A stretch of DNA of 34,447 nt from Micrococcales bacterium (GTDB lineage: Bacteria > Actinomycetota > Actinomycetes > Actinomycetales > WQXJ01), in contig WQYN01000005.1 of the NCBI GenBank assembly GCA_009781225.1, positions 1-34,447 of the forward strand. The letters are read 5' to 3'. Under the pieces are notes generated by a model. The model was not told the DNA's origin. It saw nothing but the letters and a program-made list of their open reading frames with translations, and did not search any database. Positions 8,315-17,193 of the stretch are shown here, piece by piece. The first letter of the stretch is position 1, and each line of letters starts with the position of its first letter. The translations under genes and the position numbers were made by a program.

Positions 8315-10819
8315 CTACCCGAGGGAGGCGATGGGGGAGGGGAGGGGGGTGCCGGAGCCGTCTCGGCGGGGGTCGGAGGTGGGTAGGGAGATGGGTTGGC
8401 CTGCGGCGCCGCTGGCACGGGCGGGGGCGGGGCCTACCCAGGCGTGGGTGAGTGTGTCTTGGCCTCGCAGGAAGCGTTGGCAGCGGACTCCGCCGGTGGC
8501 CCTGCCCTTTGCGGGATACAGGGGGAAGGGGGTTACTTTGGCGGAGCCTAGGTCGGTTCCGGGGAGGGCGCCTGCTGAACCAGCGATCGTGGTGACGACG
8601 CAGGCGTCGGGAGGGGCCGCCATCGTCCACGGGGTGGGGGTGTTGCTGGGAGCGTCGGGGCTGGTGGCGTCGGGCGGAGCGGGGGTCGCGGGGGAGTCGG
8701 AGCCTAGGACGCCGAAGAAGATCGCGGAGGCGCGGGGGCTGAGGCGGATGCCGGCCATGCCGCCGGCGGGGCGGCCTTGGGGGCGGACTTGGGCGGCGTC
8801 GAAGTGGAGAAGCTGGGCGTCAGAGGCGACGAAGACCAGGGTCGCGGAGTCGGGAGCGTGGGCCGCGCCGATCACGCGATCACCGGGCTTGAGCCCGATG
8901 ACCTCCCATTCAGCGCGGCCGGGCGCCTCGGGTACCACGCGCTTGACGACGCCGGTCGCTGTGCCCAGGGCGAGGGGCGGAGCGGAGGGGTCCAGGGAGA
9001 GGAGGCCCACCACGGTCTCGTCGCGGCCTAGGTCCAGGCATTCGACGGCGAGGACGCCTCCGGCAAGGCTGGGTGGGTCATCGGTGGCGGGAAGCGCGGG
9101 GAGGTCCAGGGCGGAGAGCCTGAGTGCGCGTCCCAGGGACGTGACGGCGGCGAGGTCGGAGCGCGCGGTCGTGGGGATCGCGGCCAGAAGCGTGTCGTGC
9201 GCGCTGCGCAGGCCTTCCCGGGCGGGGCAGTCGGGGCCGACGGTGCGAGCTAGCAGTCCAGAGGAGGAGAGCAAGGCCCAACAGGAGGTGTCAGCGATTT
9301 CCAGCGGCGCGGCGGCGCTGACCCCGGCGCCGGTGGACTCCAGGAGGATGGTGCGGCGGGGGGTGCCGTGTTCCTCGGCGACCTCCGCGAGCTGGGTCGA
9401 GAGCAGCGCGCGCAGGGCGTCGGGGGATTCGAGCAGGCGGAGCAGCTCGGAGATCTCGGCGACCAAAACCTTCTGCTCAGTTTCCAGCTCCAGGCTCGAC
9501 AGCTTGGTGAGGCGGCGAAGGCGCAGCTCAAGGATGTGCTCCGCCTGGGCCTCTGAGAGGTCGAAGACCTTCATAAGCCGAGTCCGAGCCGTGGCCGCAT
9601 CATCGGAGGATCGGATGACGGCGATGACCTCGTCGATGTGCAGGACCGCGAGCAGGAGCCCCTCGACCAAGTGGAGGCGCTCCCGGCGCCGAGCCAAGCG
9701 GTACTCGCAGCGGCGGCGCAAAACCTCGAGCCGATGATCTAGGTAGACCTGGAGCAGATCCCGCAATCCCAGGGTGCGAGGTTCCCCATCAACCAGTGCG
9801 ACATTGTTGATGGCAAAGGAATCCTCCATGGGCGTGAGCTGGAAGAGCTTGTCGAGGACAGCCTCGGGGTTGAACCCGTTCTTGACCTCGATGACAATCC
9901 GCAGGCCATTGATCCGATCCGTGAGGTCCGTGACGGCGGAGATCCCCGTCAGGCGCCCCGACTGGACGGCGTCTTTCACCTTGTCAATTACCTTTTCGGG
10001 TCCGACCAGGTAGGGGAGTTCGGTGACGATGATTCCCTGGCGGCGCGCGGAGACCTTCTCCACGCGGGTCTTGGCGCGCGTGCGGAAGGAGCCACGCCCG
10101 CTCTCATAGGCCTCCCGGATGCCGTCAAGCCCGACGATCTTGCCACCGCCGGGCAGGTCCGGCCCCGGCAGGAATCGCATGAGCGCGTCGAGGGTGGCGC
10201 TGGGGTGGTCCAGGAGGTGTCGCGCCGCTGCAACCACCTCGATGAGATTGTGCGGCGGCATATTCGTTGCCATCCCGACCGCGATACCCGCCGCCCCGTT
10301 GACCAGCAGGTTTGGGAAGGCCGCGGGGAGGACCGAGGGCTGGGAGAGCTGAGAGTCATAGTTGGGCGTGAAGTCGACGACGTCCTCAGACAGGTCGGCG
10401 GTCATCGACATCGCGGCGGCCGCGAGACGGGCCTCGGTGTAGCGATGGGCGGCAGGCCCGTCATCGAGCGACCCGAAATTCCCATGGCCGTCCACGAGCG
10501 GAAGCCTCAGTGAGAAAGGCTGGGCCATGCGTACCATCGCGTCATAGATCGCCGTGTCGCCGTGGGGATGCCAACGCCCCATGACATCGCCGACCACGCG
10601 CGCTGACTTCACATGGGGGCGGTCGGGGCGCAGTCCCATTTCCGCCATCTGGAACAGGATCCGCCGCTGGACAGGCTTCAGCCCGTCGCGCGCATCCGGC
10701 AGCGCCCGAGCGTAGATCACCGAGTAGGCGTACTCCAGGAACGACGAGCGCATCTCCTCATCGACATCGATGTCGACAACGCGTCCCTTGGGTGGGTCCT
10801 GGGTTGCAGTCCGTGCCAT
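8315..10819 (-). CDS. parC: DNA topoisomerase IV subunit A (GyrA/ParC family)
   Basis: This is the DNA-cleaving subunit that pairs with ParE. The start is ATG 10819 ([12 protein letters not shown], 834 residues), with GGAGGAAGG eleven bases upstream; the longer frame adds 20 residues unlike the family. The breakage-reunion domain has the catalytic Tyr127 in [11 protein letters not shown]. The fluoroquinolone-site segment is [17 protein letters not shown], with Thr89 at the GyrA Ser83 position and Asp93 at the Asp87 position. The C-terminal pinwheel lacks a GyrA box (QRRGGxG), supporting ParC. A proline- and alanine-rich insert ([18 protein letters not shown]) interrupts the C-terminal domain. 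It is divergent from the phosphodiesterase gene. Confidence 0.9.
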   Translation of the reverse strand: MARTATQDPPKGRVVDIDVDEEMRSSFLEYAYSVIYARALPDARDGLKPVQRRILFQMAEMGLRPDRPHVKSARVVGDVMGRWHPHGDTAIYDAMVRMAQPFSLRLPLVDGHGNFGSLDDGPAAHRYTEARLAAAAMSMTADLSEDVVDFTPNYDSQLSQPSVLPAAFPNLLVNGAAGIAVGMATNMPPHNLIEVVAAARHLLDHPSATLDALMRFLPGPDLPGGGKIVGLDGIREAYESGRGSFRTRAKTRVEKVSARRQGIIVTELPYLVGPEKVIDKVKDAVQSGRLTGISAVTDLTDRINGLRIVIEVKNGFNPEAVLDKLFQLTPMEDSFAINNVALVDGEPRTLGLRDLLQVYLDHRLEVLRRRCEYRLARRRERLHLVEGLLLAVLHIDEVIAVIRSSDDAATARTRLMKVFDLSEAQAEHILELRLRRLTKLSSLELETEQKVLVAEISELLRLLESPDALRALLSTQLAEVAEEHGTPRRTILLESTGAGVSAAAPLEIADTSCWALLSSSGLLARTVGPDCPAREGLRSAHDTLLAAIPTTARSDLAAVTSLGRALRLSALDLPALPATDDPPSLAGGVLAVECLDLGRDETVVGLLSLDPSAPPLALGTATGVVKRVVPEAPGRAEWEVIGLKPGDRVIGAAHAPDSATLVFVASDAQLLHFDAAQVRPQGRPAGGMAGIRLSPRASAIFFGVLGSDSPATPAPPDATSPDAPSNTPTPWTMAAPPDACVVTTIAGSAGALPGTDLGSAKVTPFPLYPAKGRATGGVRCQRFLRGQDTLTHAWVGPAPARASGAAGQPISLPTSDPRRDGSGTPLPSPIASLG

Positions 10820-10998
10820 ACGCTGGTCATCCTTCCTCCGGCAGCCCGAACGCGACAGTCGCGCGCACCGCGCGCCCACGGCGTTCGCGAGCGGCCATCG
10901 CCAGGCCTGCCGCGCGCCGCCGTCGGCGTGTTGCTGGGCGGTGCCATGATATGTGGCGTGTTGGACACTGTCACTGACCTCGGGGCGACAACGCGCTG
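10820..10998. other. Divergent promoter region, parC / phosphodiesterase
   Basis: This 179-base gap contains the strong Shine-Dalgarno sequence of parC (reverse complement of 10831-10840). I see no convincing -10 box for either gene, only ATGATATG near 10945-10952, and no open frame that looks real. Confidence 0.4.
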
Positions 10999-12174
10999 AT
11001 GTCTTTCTCGCCCCCGTGGATCTGCCGTCCCGCGTACAAGGGATTGGCGCTCGCCTCCGTCGTTCCCGGCGCTGCGCTCACCCTCGGCATGACGGCGGAC
11101 GATGGCGACCCTGACGTCGGCGTTGAACTCGCCTCCGTGGCCGCTGAGCTGCGCGGAGGTGGAAGGGAGCCGCATGGCATCTGCCTTGTCCTCGCTGACG
11201 GTTTGGGCTCACGGCAGCTGGCTGCCCGCGTGGGACACGCCCCTTTCCTGCGCACCCTTGCGGAGTCGACGCTTCGAGTCGGGTGCCCCTCCACGACCTC
11301 TGCCAGCCTCGGATCCTTTGGCACGGGAGCCTGGCCCGGGGAGACGGGACTCGTTGGCTACTCCGTTAGGGATCCGGCCACGGGCCAGAAGACCTCGCTC
11401 ATCGGCTGGGAGACGGCCACGCCGGCGGGGGAGTGGCAGAGGGTGCCCACGCTCTTTTCTCGGCTGTCTGCCGTGGGCGAGCAGGTCTCCTATGTGGGCC
11501 AACGGTCCTTTGAGGGGTCGGCGTTGACTCTCGCAGCCTTCCGGGGGACCCGGTTCATTGTGGCCGACGGGCCGGTTCGGATGGTGGCGGCGGCTCGGAG
11601 CGCGACCCAAGACTCCCGCATCACCTACGTCTACTGGGGGAACCTCGACAAGGTTGGCCACCGCGAAGGGTGGGGGTCGCGGCGCTGGTGCACCGCGCTG
11701 GAACTCTTCGACCGGACAATGCTCGATCTGCGCCGGGCGCTGCCTCCCGGGGTGGAGATGTGGATCACCGCAGACCACGGAATGGTCGATACCGCGGAGG
11801 GACCCCAATGGGACGTCGCGGAGATCCCGGCGCTCGCTGAAGGTATCTCGATGGTGGCCGGCGAACCCCGGGCGCTTCACCTCTACTGCGACGACCCTTT
11901 CGCAGTTGCCGACCGATGGCGGAGCGTTCTGGCAGAGCACGCCTGGGTCCTCACCAAAGAGGAAGCGATCGCCGAGGGCTTGTTTGGCCCCACGGTGGCC
12001 CCCCACGTCCGCCCCATCCTCGGTGACGTCTTTGTGCTCTGCTCAGGCACCGCCCTCGTAGTCGACTCCCGAACCGCCACCCCAGCCTCGCTGAGAATGA
12101 TGGCCCACCACGGCTCCCTAACAGCAGACGAGGTAGAGGTCCCCCTCCTAGTGGCCCCCAGCGACACCCCCTGA
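10999..12174 (+). CDS. Type I phosphodiesterase / nucleotide pyrophosphatase (alkaline phosphatase superfamily)
   Basis: A 391-residue cytosolic metalloenzyme-like protein. It has the first metal aspartate D67 in [10 protein letters not shown], the nucleophile threonine in GCPSTTSAS (residue 99 or 100), the second set [12 protein letters not shown] and [10 protein letters not shown], and a late AHHGS histidine. These are the expected metal ligands of the PF01663-type fold. The natural substrate cannot be read from sequence; activated nucleotides or phosphodiesters are usual. ATG 10999 fits because [21 protein letters not shown] aligns with the usual N-terminus. Genes of this family often neighbour topoisomerase genes in Actinobacteria. 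Confidence 0.85.
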   Translation: MSFSPPWICRPAYKGLALASVVPGAALTLGMTADDGDPDVGVELASVAAELRGGGREPHGICLVLADGLGSRQLAARVGHAPFLRTLAESTLRVGCPSTTSASLGSFGTGAWPGETGLVGYSVRDPATGQKTSLIGWETATPAGEWQRVPTLFSRLSAVGEQVSYVGQRSFEGSALTLAAFRGTRFIVADGPVRMVAAARSATQDSRITYVYWGNLDKVGHREGWGSRRWCTALELFDRTMLDLRRALPPGVEMWITADHGMVDTAEGPQWDVAEIPALAEGISMVAGEPRALHLYCDDPFAVADRWRSVLAEHAWVLTKEEAIAEGLFGPTVAPHVRPILGDVFVLCSGTALVVDSRTATPASLRMMAHHGSLTADEVEVPLLVAPSDTP

Positions 12175-12185
12175 GAACCCACCCG

Positions 12186-12229
12186 CTCAAAGGTTCGACC
12201 GAAGCTCCTCAAACGTTCGACTGAAGCTC
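12186..12229 (+). repeat. Two tandem 22-bp repeats downstream of the phosphodiesterase gene
   Basis: 12186-12207 and 12208-12229 differ at two positions; both begin CTCAAA and contain GTTCGA and GAAGCTC. They are followed by two copies of TCAACCTCCGCGAGA (12231-12245 and 12257-12271), the second of which is part of the hairpin arm next door. Confidence 0.8.
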
Positions 12230-12258
12230 CTCAACCTCCGCGAGATCGCTGACTCTTC

Positions 12259-12331
12259 AACCTCCGCGAGAAGGGCGTTTCGCTGAATTCTCGAGGCGAC
12301 ATTTCAGCCAAACGCCCTTCTCGCGGAGGTT
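12259..12331. repeat. Perfect 22-bp inverted repeat (long hairpin)
   Basis: Arms 12259-12280 and 12310-12331 are exact reverse complements; the left arm starts AACCTCCGCGAGAAGGGC. The stem continues after one C/C mismatch with GCTGAA/TTCAGC, leaving a loop of about 15 bases. It lies after the phosphodiesterase gene and before the DUF4921 promoter, so it could terminate upstream transcription. A U-tract is absent. Confidence 0.75.
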
Positions 12332-12395
12332 GGCGGGCGGTCGGGGGGCGGTTGGGGGGTGAGGGGGGCTGTGGGGTTGGGAGGATGGGGGGTGC

Positions 12396-12401
12396 TAGCG
12401 T
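12396..12401 (+). promoter_or_regulatory. Extended -10 box of the DUF4921 gene, leaderless type
   Basis: TGC followed by TAGCGT, then six bases, then the GTG start codon. The TGN extension and TANNNT box match an extended -10 promoter, and no Shine-Dalgarno sequence is present. Confidence 0.45.
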
Positions 12402-12407
12402 TGTCGT

Positions 12408-13760
12408 GTGGCGACGATGCATCCAAGTGAGCACGAATTCCTTGTTGAACTGCCGGATGGGACCCTCAAGCAGCTCAATCCGTTCACTGGGACCCAGGTG
12501 TGGACGGTCCCGAGTCGCGGGAATCGTCCGCTGCCCAAGGCGTCCGAGGCGGCGAGCCCAGATCCGAACAAGAGTGAGGGTGAGTACTGCCACTTCTGTG
12601 AGCGCAAGTACGCCGCAACACCTCCGGAGAAGGCCCGCGTCATCCGTGACGAAGACGGCCAGTGGCGCACGGAGTACCTCATCTCGGCAGAGGACCGAGA
12701 CACAAGCCATGCCGAGTTCCGCCGCATCCCCAACCTGTTCGAGATCCTGGCCTACGACTACTGGCAGGCGAACTACGGCTACACGATGCCCAAGGCGGCT
12801 CAGGAGCACGCCGAGGCCTACCTCGCATCGCCGGCCGGGCAGACGCACCTCCTCGGTGTCGCCAGGGAGAAACTGAAGCGTTCGGGCTGGTCAGAGTCTC
12901 GGCTCAATGCACTCTCCGTCGACGACCCAGACTTCCAAAGGACCGTGCAGGGGTTCTTCGGCAGTGGCCACGACCTAATCGTCGCCCGGAAGCACTTCAC
13001 GACGGATGCGAAGGGTGCCACTGTTCTCGCGGCATCGGGAACGATGACACCTCAGGAGCACGGGGAGTACATCGACTTCACAGTGAAGTCAGCCAAGGAC
13101 CTCCTGGACGTCAATCCGGACGTGCAGTACGTCGTTGTCTTTCAGAACTGGCTCGCGGACGCCGGGGCCTCCCTCGACCACCTCCACAAACAACTCGTCG
13201 CGATCGACGAACACGGTACCCAGCACGAACGGGAGTGTCGGCGGCTGCAGGACAACCCCAACGTCTTCAACGCCTGGGCAGCGAACTACGCGATTGAGCA
13301 CAACCTCGTCATCGCAGAGAACGATCACGCTCTCGCCTTCGCGGGATTCGGCCACCGGTTCCCCACGATCGAGGTCTTCTCTAAGTCCGAGGCCTGCGAG
13401 CCCTGGGATCACAGCGAGGCTGAGCTGAGGGGAATGTCGGATCTTCTGCACGCGATGCACGCCGCCACCGAGCCCAACACCGCATGCAACGAAGAGTGGC
13501 ACTATCGCCCGAGGGATTGCACACGTCCCATGCCCTGGCGGATCATGCTGAAATGGCGGCTGTCGAAACTGGCCGGGTTCGAGGGTGCGACCAAGATCTA
13601 CACCACGACCATCAGCCCATTTGCACTCCGAGATCAGGTTGTTCGATCGCTCCAGGCGCTCCGCGAGGCCGACAGGATCGCTGACCTCCACATCGGAGAC
13701 AGCTGCGTCACGGACCCGAACCCCCTTCGGTACTACGCACCCAAAGCGATGCGCCCCTAA
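12408..13760 (+). CDS. DUF4921 family, GalT-like nucleotidyltransferase homologue
   Basis: A 450-residue protein typical of the actinobacterial DUF4921 family, related to galactose-1-phosphate uridylyltransferase and HIT proteins. It has a zinc-binding-type C61-H-F-C64 near the N-terminus and a HIT/GalT active-site motif H258-L-H260-K-Q262 in GASLDHLHKQ. The motif suggests a covalent nucleotidyl-histidine intermediate, but the substrate is unknown. The N-terminus MATMHPSEHEFLVELPDGTLKQ and the C-terminal LRYYAPKAM look complete. GTG 12408 is chosen from the leaderless promoter spacing; ATG 12417 is also possible. It is a single gene flanked by palindromes on both sides. Confidence 0.8.
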   Translation: MATMHPSEHEFLVELPDGTLKQLNPFTGTQVWTVPSRGNRPLPKASEAASPDPNKSEGEYCHFCERKYAATPPEKARVIRDEDGQWRTEYLISAEDRDTSHAEFRRIPNLFEILAYDYWQANYGYTMPKAAQEHAEAYLASPAGQTHLLGVAREKLKRSGWSESRLNALSVDDPDFQRTVQGFFGSGHDLIVARKHFTTDAKGATVLAASGTMTPQEHGEYIDFTVKSAKDLLDVNPDVQYVVVFQNWLADAGASLDHLHKQLVAIDEHGTQHERECRRLQDNPNVFNAWAANYAIEHNLVIAENDHALAFAGFGHRFPTIEVFSKSEACEPWDHSEAELRGMSDLLHAMHAATEPNTACNEEWHYRPRDCTRPMPWRIMLKWRLSKLAGFEGATKIYTTTISPFALRDQVVRSLQALREADRIADLHIGDSCVTDPNPLRYYAPKAMRP

Positions 13761-13773
13761 GGACCCGCAGCAG

Positions 13774-13842
13774 CGAGCATGTGGAAACCTGAGCATTAGC
13801 AGCGGTGACAGCGGTCTTAATGCTCAGGTTTTCACATGCTCG
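13774..13842. repeat. Dispersed palindromic element, copy 1
   Basis: Arms of 25 bp (13774-13798 and 13818-13842) pair with one mismatch around a 19-base loop; the left arm begins CGAGCATGTGGAAACCTGAG. Over 67 bp it matches the reverse complement of 33055-33121 at 63 positions, loop included, so the two are copies of one element in opposite orientation. It lies between the DUF4921 gene and pafBC. Confidence 0.85.
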
Positions 13843-13881
13843 ACGCGGGGGCGCCGTGGAACCCGATACCGTACTCTCACG

Positions 13882-15903
13882 ATGACCACGCGCCCGGATC
13901 CTGCAGAGCGACTGCTCAACCTTGTGATTGCGCTGATGAACACGCGCATCGCGATGACCAAGGAGGAGATCCAGCGCGGCGTCGCCGGCTACGACCCAGA
14001 CGCCTCGCAGGAGAACTTCGACCGGATGTTCTCCCGCGACAAGGAGCTTTTGCGACGCGAACTCGGCATCCCCATCGAAACCCTCACCGACCACGTCCAC
14101 GGCGACCTCACGCGGTACCGCATCCGGATCGAAGCAGCTCAGATGCCCCCGCTCGAGCTCACGCCGGCAGAAGTCGCGGTCCTCGGTGTCGCCGCGCAGT
14201 TGTGGACCGACGCTGCGCTTGAGGCCGAGGCTCGCCGGGCCCTCATCAAGCTCCGCGCCCTGGGCTACCCCATCCAGGCCCACGAACTCGCGGGCTTGGC
14301 CGCCCGTGTCCCCGGCGGGCAGGCCCCCCAGTTCGACACGATCCTCGACGCCATAGGCGAGCGTCGTGAGCTGCGCTTCCACTACCGTGCCGCGACCACC
14401 GGCCACGTGACTCCCCGCCGCGTCCAGCCTTGGCGCCTGCGATCGCGCGGCCAGGCGTGGTACCTCGTGGGCTTCGACACGGACCGCGCCGCCCCTCGCC
14501 TCTTCCGCCTGAGTCGCATCGAAGGCAAGGTCCGTCCCGCCACCGACTCCGGCGCCTTTGCCCCGCCGACCCGCGAGCAGATCGCCGACGCCATGGCGGG
14601 AATCGACCTGCCTCGCGAGACCCGGACCGCCCAACTCGCCCTCGCCCCCGGCCGCGCCTCCCTCCTGCGCGCCCGAGGCACGCCCGCCGACCCGCCACAC
14701 CCCCACCCGGGCATCCGAGACCTCGTGAACGTCGCCTTCGACGACCCCGAAGCCTTCGCGGTCGAGCTCGCCGGGCTCGCGGATGCCGTCATCGTCCTTG
14801 CTCCTGAGGACCTGCGCGACTCGGTGACCACTCGCCTCAAAGCTGCCGCCCACCTGCACACACGTCCCTTCGCCCCGCCAGCGCCCGCCCAACCCATGGC
14901 GCACGATGACGAACCGGCCTCAGCTTCGGATCCGCGCCTGCGTCCCACCGCCGAGCGGGTCGCGCGCCTGCTCGCCATCGTGGGCTACCTTGCGGATCCT
15001 GCGGCGGAGACGGCGACGATCACGAGCTTGGCCCACCACTTCGAGGTCTCGCCCCAGCAGATCCTTCAGGACGTCTATCTCCTGTGGGTCACGGGACTTC
15101 CGGGGTATCTGCCTGATGACCTCCTGGACTTCTACCTCGATGAGGAGACGGACGAGGTGGCCCTCGTCAACGACCAGCAGGTCGGCCGCCCGTTGCGGCT
15201 CGCGCCTACCGAGGGCGTCGCCCTCCTCGCCGCGCTGCGAGCGCTGACGGCGCAGCCGGGCGTCGGCGCCTCGGGGCCCGCGGAGAGCGCCACGGCCAAG
15301 CTCGCTGACGCCCTTGGCGACCTCGCGACCTGGGCCGAGACCGTGGACGCCGACGTCGCGGCGACCCCCGCCCCGCCGCAGGCCGCCCAGCTCATCGCGG
15401 CCGTCACCTCGGCACGAGTCGTCGAGTTCGACTACGTCTCCGCGGCCGACCGCCCCTCCCACCGGCGCGTCGATCCCCTCCAAGTCCTCTCGGACGCCGA
15501 GCATTGGCACCTCCACGCCTGGGATCGGGACGCCAAGGCGCGGCGGACCTTCCGCCTCGACCGCATGCTCAACCTCGAGACCACGAGCGCCCCAGCTGAC
15601 CCGCACGACCTCCCTCCCGCCGACGTTCGCCCTGGTGAAGGGGCACAGATCGCGACTCTCCGCGTCGCCCCTCGCGCCCGCTGGCTCGCCGAATCCCTCC
15701 CCAACGCCACCCCGCCCACCCCCACGGACGATGGCGGATCTCGCCACCGCGTCGCCGTCGCCTCCCAGGCCTGGTTGCGGGCTCTCCTCCTGGGCAGGGC
15801 ACCTCAAGTCTGGGCAGAAGACCCTCCCGAAGTGCGCGAAGACGTCGCCCAAGCCGCTCTCGACGCCCTAGCCGCCTACGGTTGCCCCGGGCCGACACCG
15901 TGA
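13882..15903 (+). CDS. pafBC: PafB-PafC fusion, WYL-domain DNA-damage transcription activator
   Basis: A 673-residue fusion of two homologous halves, each with a winged helix, a WYL domain and a WCX-like C-terminal domain. PafB and PafC are normally separate and act as a heterodimer that switches on a LexA-independent DNA-damage regulon in mycobacteria; fused versions are known. In the first half the WYL core reads RFHYRAATTGHVTPRRV, then AWYLVGFD; in the second, EFDYVSAADRPSHRRVD, then HWHLHAWD, so the WYL tyrosine is replaced by histidine there. The N-terminal helix-turn-helix starts at RLLNLVIALMNTRIAMTKEEI. ATG 13882 is preferred; TACTCT and TACCGT upstream are possible -10 boxes. No pafA or proteasome gene is visible. 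Its stop overlaps the MFS start by four bases. Confidence 0.9.
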   Translation: MTTRPDPAERLLNLVIALMNTRIAMTKEEIQRGVAGYDPDASQENFDRMFSRDKELLRRELGIPIETLTDHVHGDLTRYRIRIEAAQMPPLELTPAEVAVLGVAAQLWTDAALEAEARRALIKLRALGYPIQAHELAGLAARVPGGQAPQFDTILDAIGERRELRFHYRAATTGHVTPRRVQPWRLRSRGQAWYLVGFDTDRAAPRLFRLSRIEGKVRPATDSGAFAPPTREQIADAMAGIDLPRETRTAQLALAPGRASLLRARGTPADPPHPHPGIRDLVNVAFDDPEAFAVELAGLADAVIVLAPEDLRDSVTTRLKAAAHLHTRPFAPPAPAQPMAHDDEPASASDPRLRPTAERVARLLAIVGYLADPAAETATITSLAHHFEVSPQQILQDVYLLWVTGLPGYLPDDLLDFYLDEETDEVALVNDQQVGRPLRLAPTEGVALLAALRALTAQPGVGASGPAESATAKLADALGDLATWAETVDADVAATPAPPQAAQLIAAVTSARVVEFDYVSAADRPSHRRVDPLQVLSDAEHWHLHAWDRDAKARRTFRLDRMLNLETTSAPADPHDLPPADVRPGEGAQIATLRVAPRARWLAESLPNATPPTPTDDGGSRHRVAVASQAWLRALLLGRAPQVWAEDPPEVREDVAQAALDALAAYGCPGPTP

Positions 15904-17156
15904 CCCCCAAACCTCGCGCCCCCTCGATGCCCGTTTCGGTGTGGATTCTGGCGGGAATCTCCCTCTCCGTCGCCCTGGGGTTCGGGATCGTCGCCCCCGT
16001 CCTTCCCACCTTCGCCCGAGAGTTCGGGGTCGGCAACTTCGCGGCCAGCGCTGTGATCTCAGTGTTCGCCGCGATGAGGCTCATCTTCTCGCCTGTGGTG
16101 GGCCGCCTCGGCGACCGCCTGGGCGAGCGCACCGTGCTCATCGTCGGCATCATCATCGTGGCCGTCTCCAGCGCCCTCGCCGGACTCTCGCACAGCTACG
16201 TCCAGCTGCTCACCCTGCGCGGCGCCGGCGGCATCGGCTCGGCCATGTTCTCGGTCTCAGGCATGTCGATCCTCCTCGGCTCGGTCTCCTCCGAGCTGCG
16301 CGGCCGGGCAAGCGCCCTCTACCAGGGCGGATTCCTCCTCGGCGCGATCGCCGGCCCCGGGCTCGGCGGCCTGGTCTCCGGCATCTCCCTGCGCGCGCCC
16401 TTCTTTGTCTACGCCGGCACCTTGGTGATCGCCGCCATCGTCGGTCTTTTCCTCCCCAGCCCACGTCGGCGCACGATGGCGTCACCCACCCAAGAGACCG
16501 ACGTCGCCGAGACTCCGCTCACCTGGGGCGAGCTCCTGCGCAACGCTGACTACCAGGCGGCCTGCGTCACGAGCTTCTGCGTGGGCTGGGTGAACCACGG
16601 GGTTCGCGCCTCCCTTGTCCCGCTGCTCGTCGCCGCGACCATGTACGACGTTCCGGAACAGGCCGCGCGCTGGACCTCGATTGCGATGGCGGTCGGGGCC
16701 GGGGTGCAGGCGGTCGCGGTCATGCCCGCCGGGAGCGTCGTGGACCGCGTCGGGAGGCGACCACCCATGATCGTCGCGACCCTCGCCGGGGCAGTGGGGA
16801 TCGCTGCGATCCCGCTCTGCCACTCAATCATCCCGTTGACCTGCGTGTTGGCCTTCTACGCCCTCTCCTCCGCGGCGCTGGGGAGCGCTCCGGCCGCGGT
16901 CGTGGGTGACGTGGCTGGGGGCCGTTCAACCCGCGCGGTCGCGGTCTTTTCGATGTGCTCGGATTTCGGCTCGATTGTTGGCCCACTGGCGGCCGGCAAG
17001 ATTGCGGACTCCTTCGGATTCACCCCGGCTTTCACCCTCGCGGCGATTATGTGGCTCGCCGCCACCGCAATGTGCTTCCGCATGCCCGACGCTTACCGCC
17101 GCCCTGGTGGGACAGGTCGGGGGGAGTGGAGCGGCAGGGGAGAATCAGCGCAATAA
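15900..17156 (+). CDS. Major facilitator superfamily transporter, probable drug or metabolite efflux
   Basis: A 418-residue membrane protein with about 12 helices in two halves around a cytoplasmic loop (SPRRRTMASPTQETDVAET). Motif A appears as GRLGDRLGERTVL after helix 2, with a second version VVDRVGRRPPM in the other half. It resembles proton-linked multidrug exporters; the substrate cannot be predicted. The GTG start overlaps the pafBC stop in GTGA, which implies translational coupling and possibly damage- or stress-linked expression. An upstream TTG at 15882 in the same frame is less likely. The secreted protein gene follows after 37 bases. Confidence 0.85.
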   Translation: MTPKPRAPSMPVSVWILAGISLSVALGFGIVAPVLPTFAREFGVGNFAASAVISVFAAMRLIFSPVVGRLGDRLGERTVLIVGIIIVAVSSALAGLSHSYVQLLTLRGAGGIGSAMFSVSGMSILLGSVSSELRGRASALYQGGFLLGAIAGPGLGGLVSGISLRAPFFVYAGTLVIAAIVGLFLPSPRRRTMASPTQETDVAETPLTWGELLRNADYQAACVTSFCVGWVNHGVRASLVPLLVAATMYDVPEQAARWTSIAMAVGAGVQAVAVMPAGSVVDRVGRRPPMIVATLAGAVGIAAIPLCHSIIPLTCVLAFYALSSAALGSAPAAVVGDVAGGRSTRAVAVFSMCSDFGSIVGPLAAGKIADSFGFTPAFTLAAIMWLAATAMCFRMPDAYRRPGGTGRGEWSGRGESAQ

Positions 17157-17193
17157 TTCCCGATGCGCCCCCCACCATGCAGGGGAGAATGAC

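Noticed and set aside
8274-9737. Long plus-strand open frame of 487 codons
   Set aside because: It is antisense to parC, has a serine/arginine-rich composition typical of a GC-rich shadow frame, and shows no domain pattern.
12186-12229. LexA-type SOS box from GTTCGA
   Set aside because: The partner half-site (TCGAAC at the right spacing) is missing.
12186-12331. A small CRISPR array
   Set aside because: The repeats are adjacent without unique spacers and no cas genes are present.
13585-13881. Upstream extension of pafBC
   Set aside because: It overlaps the DUF4921 gene and runs through the palindromic element; family homology starts after ATG 13882.
13708-15852. Long minus-strand open frames of 398 and 310 codons opposite pafBC
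   Set aside because: Glycine/arginine/glutamate-rich shadow translations; WYL motifs on the plus strand are decisive.
16906-17193. Upstream extension of the secreted three-repeat protein
   Set aside because: It overlaps the MFS gene in another frame and would bury the signal peptide; ATG 17194 has a clear Shine-Dalgarno sequence.
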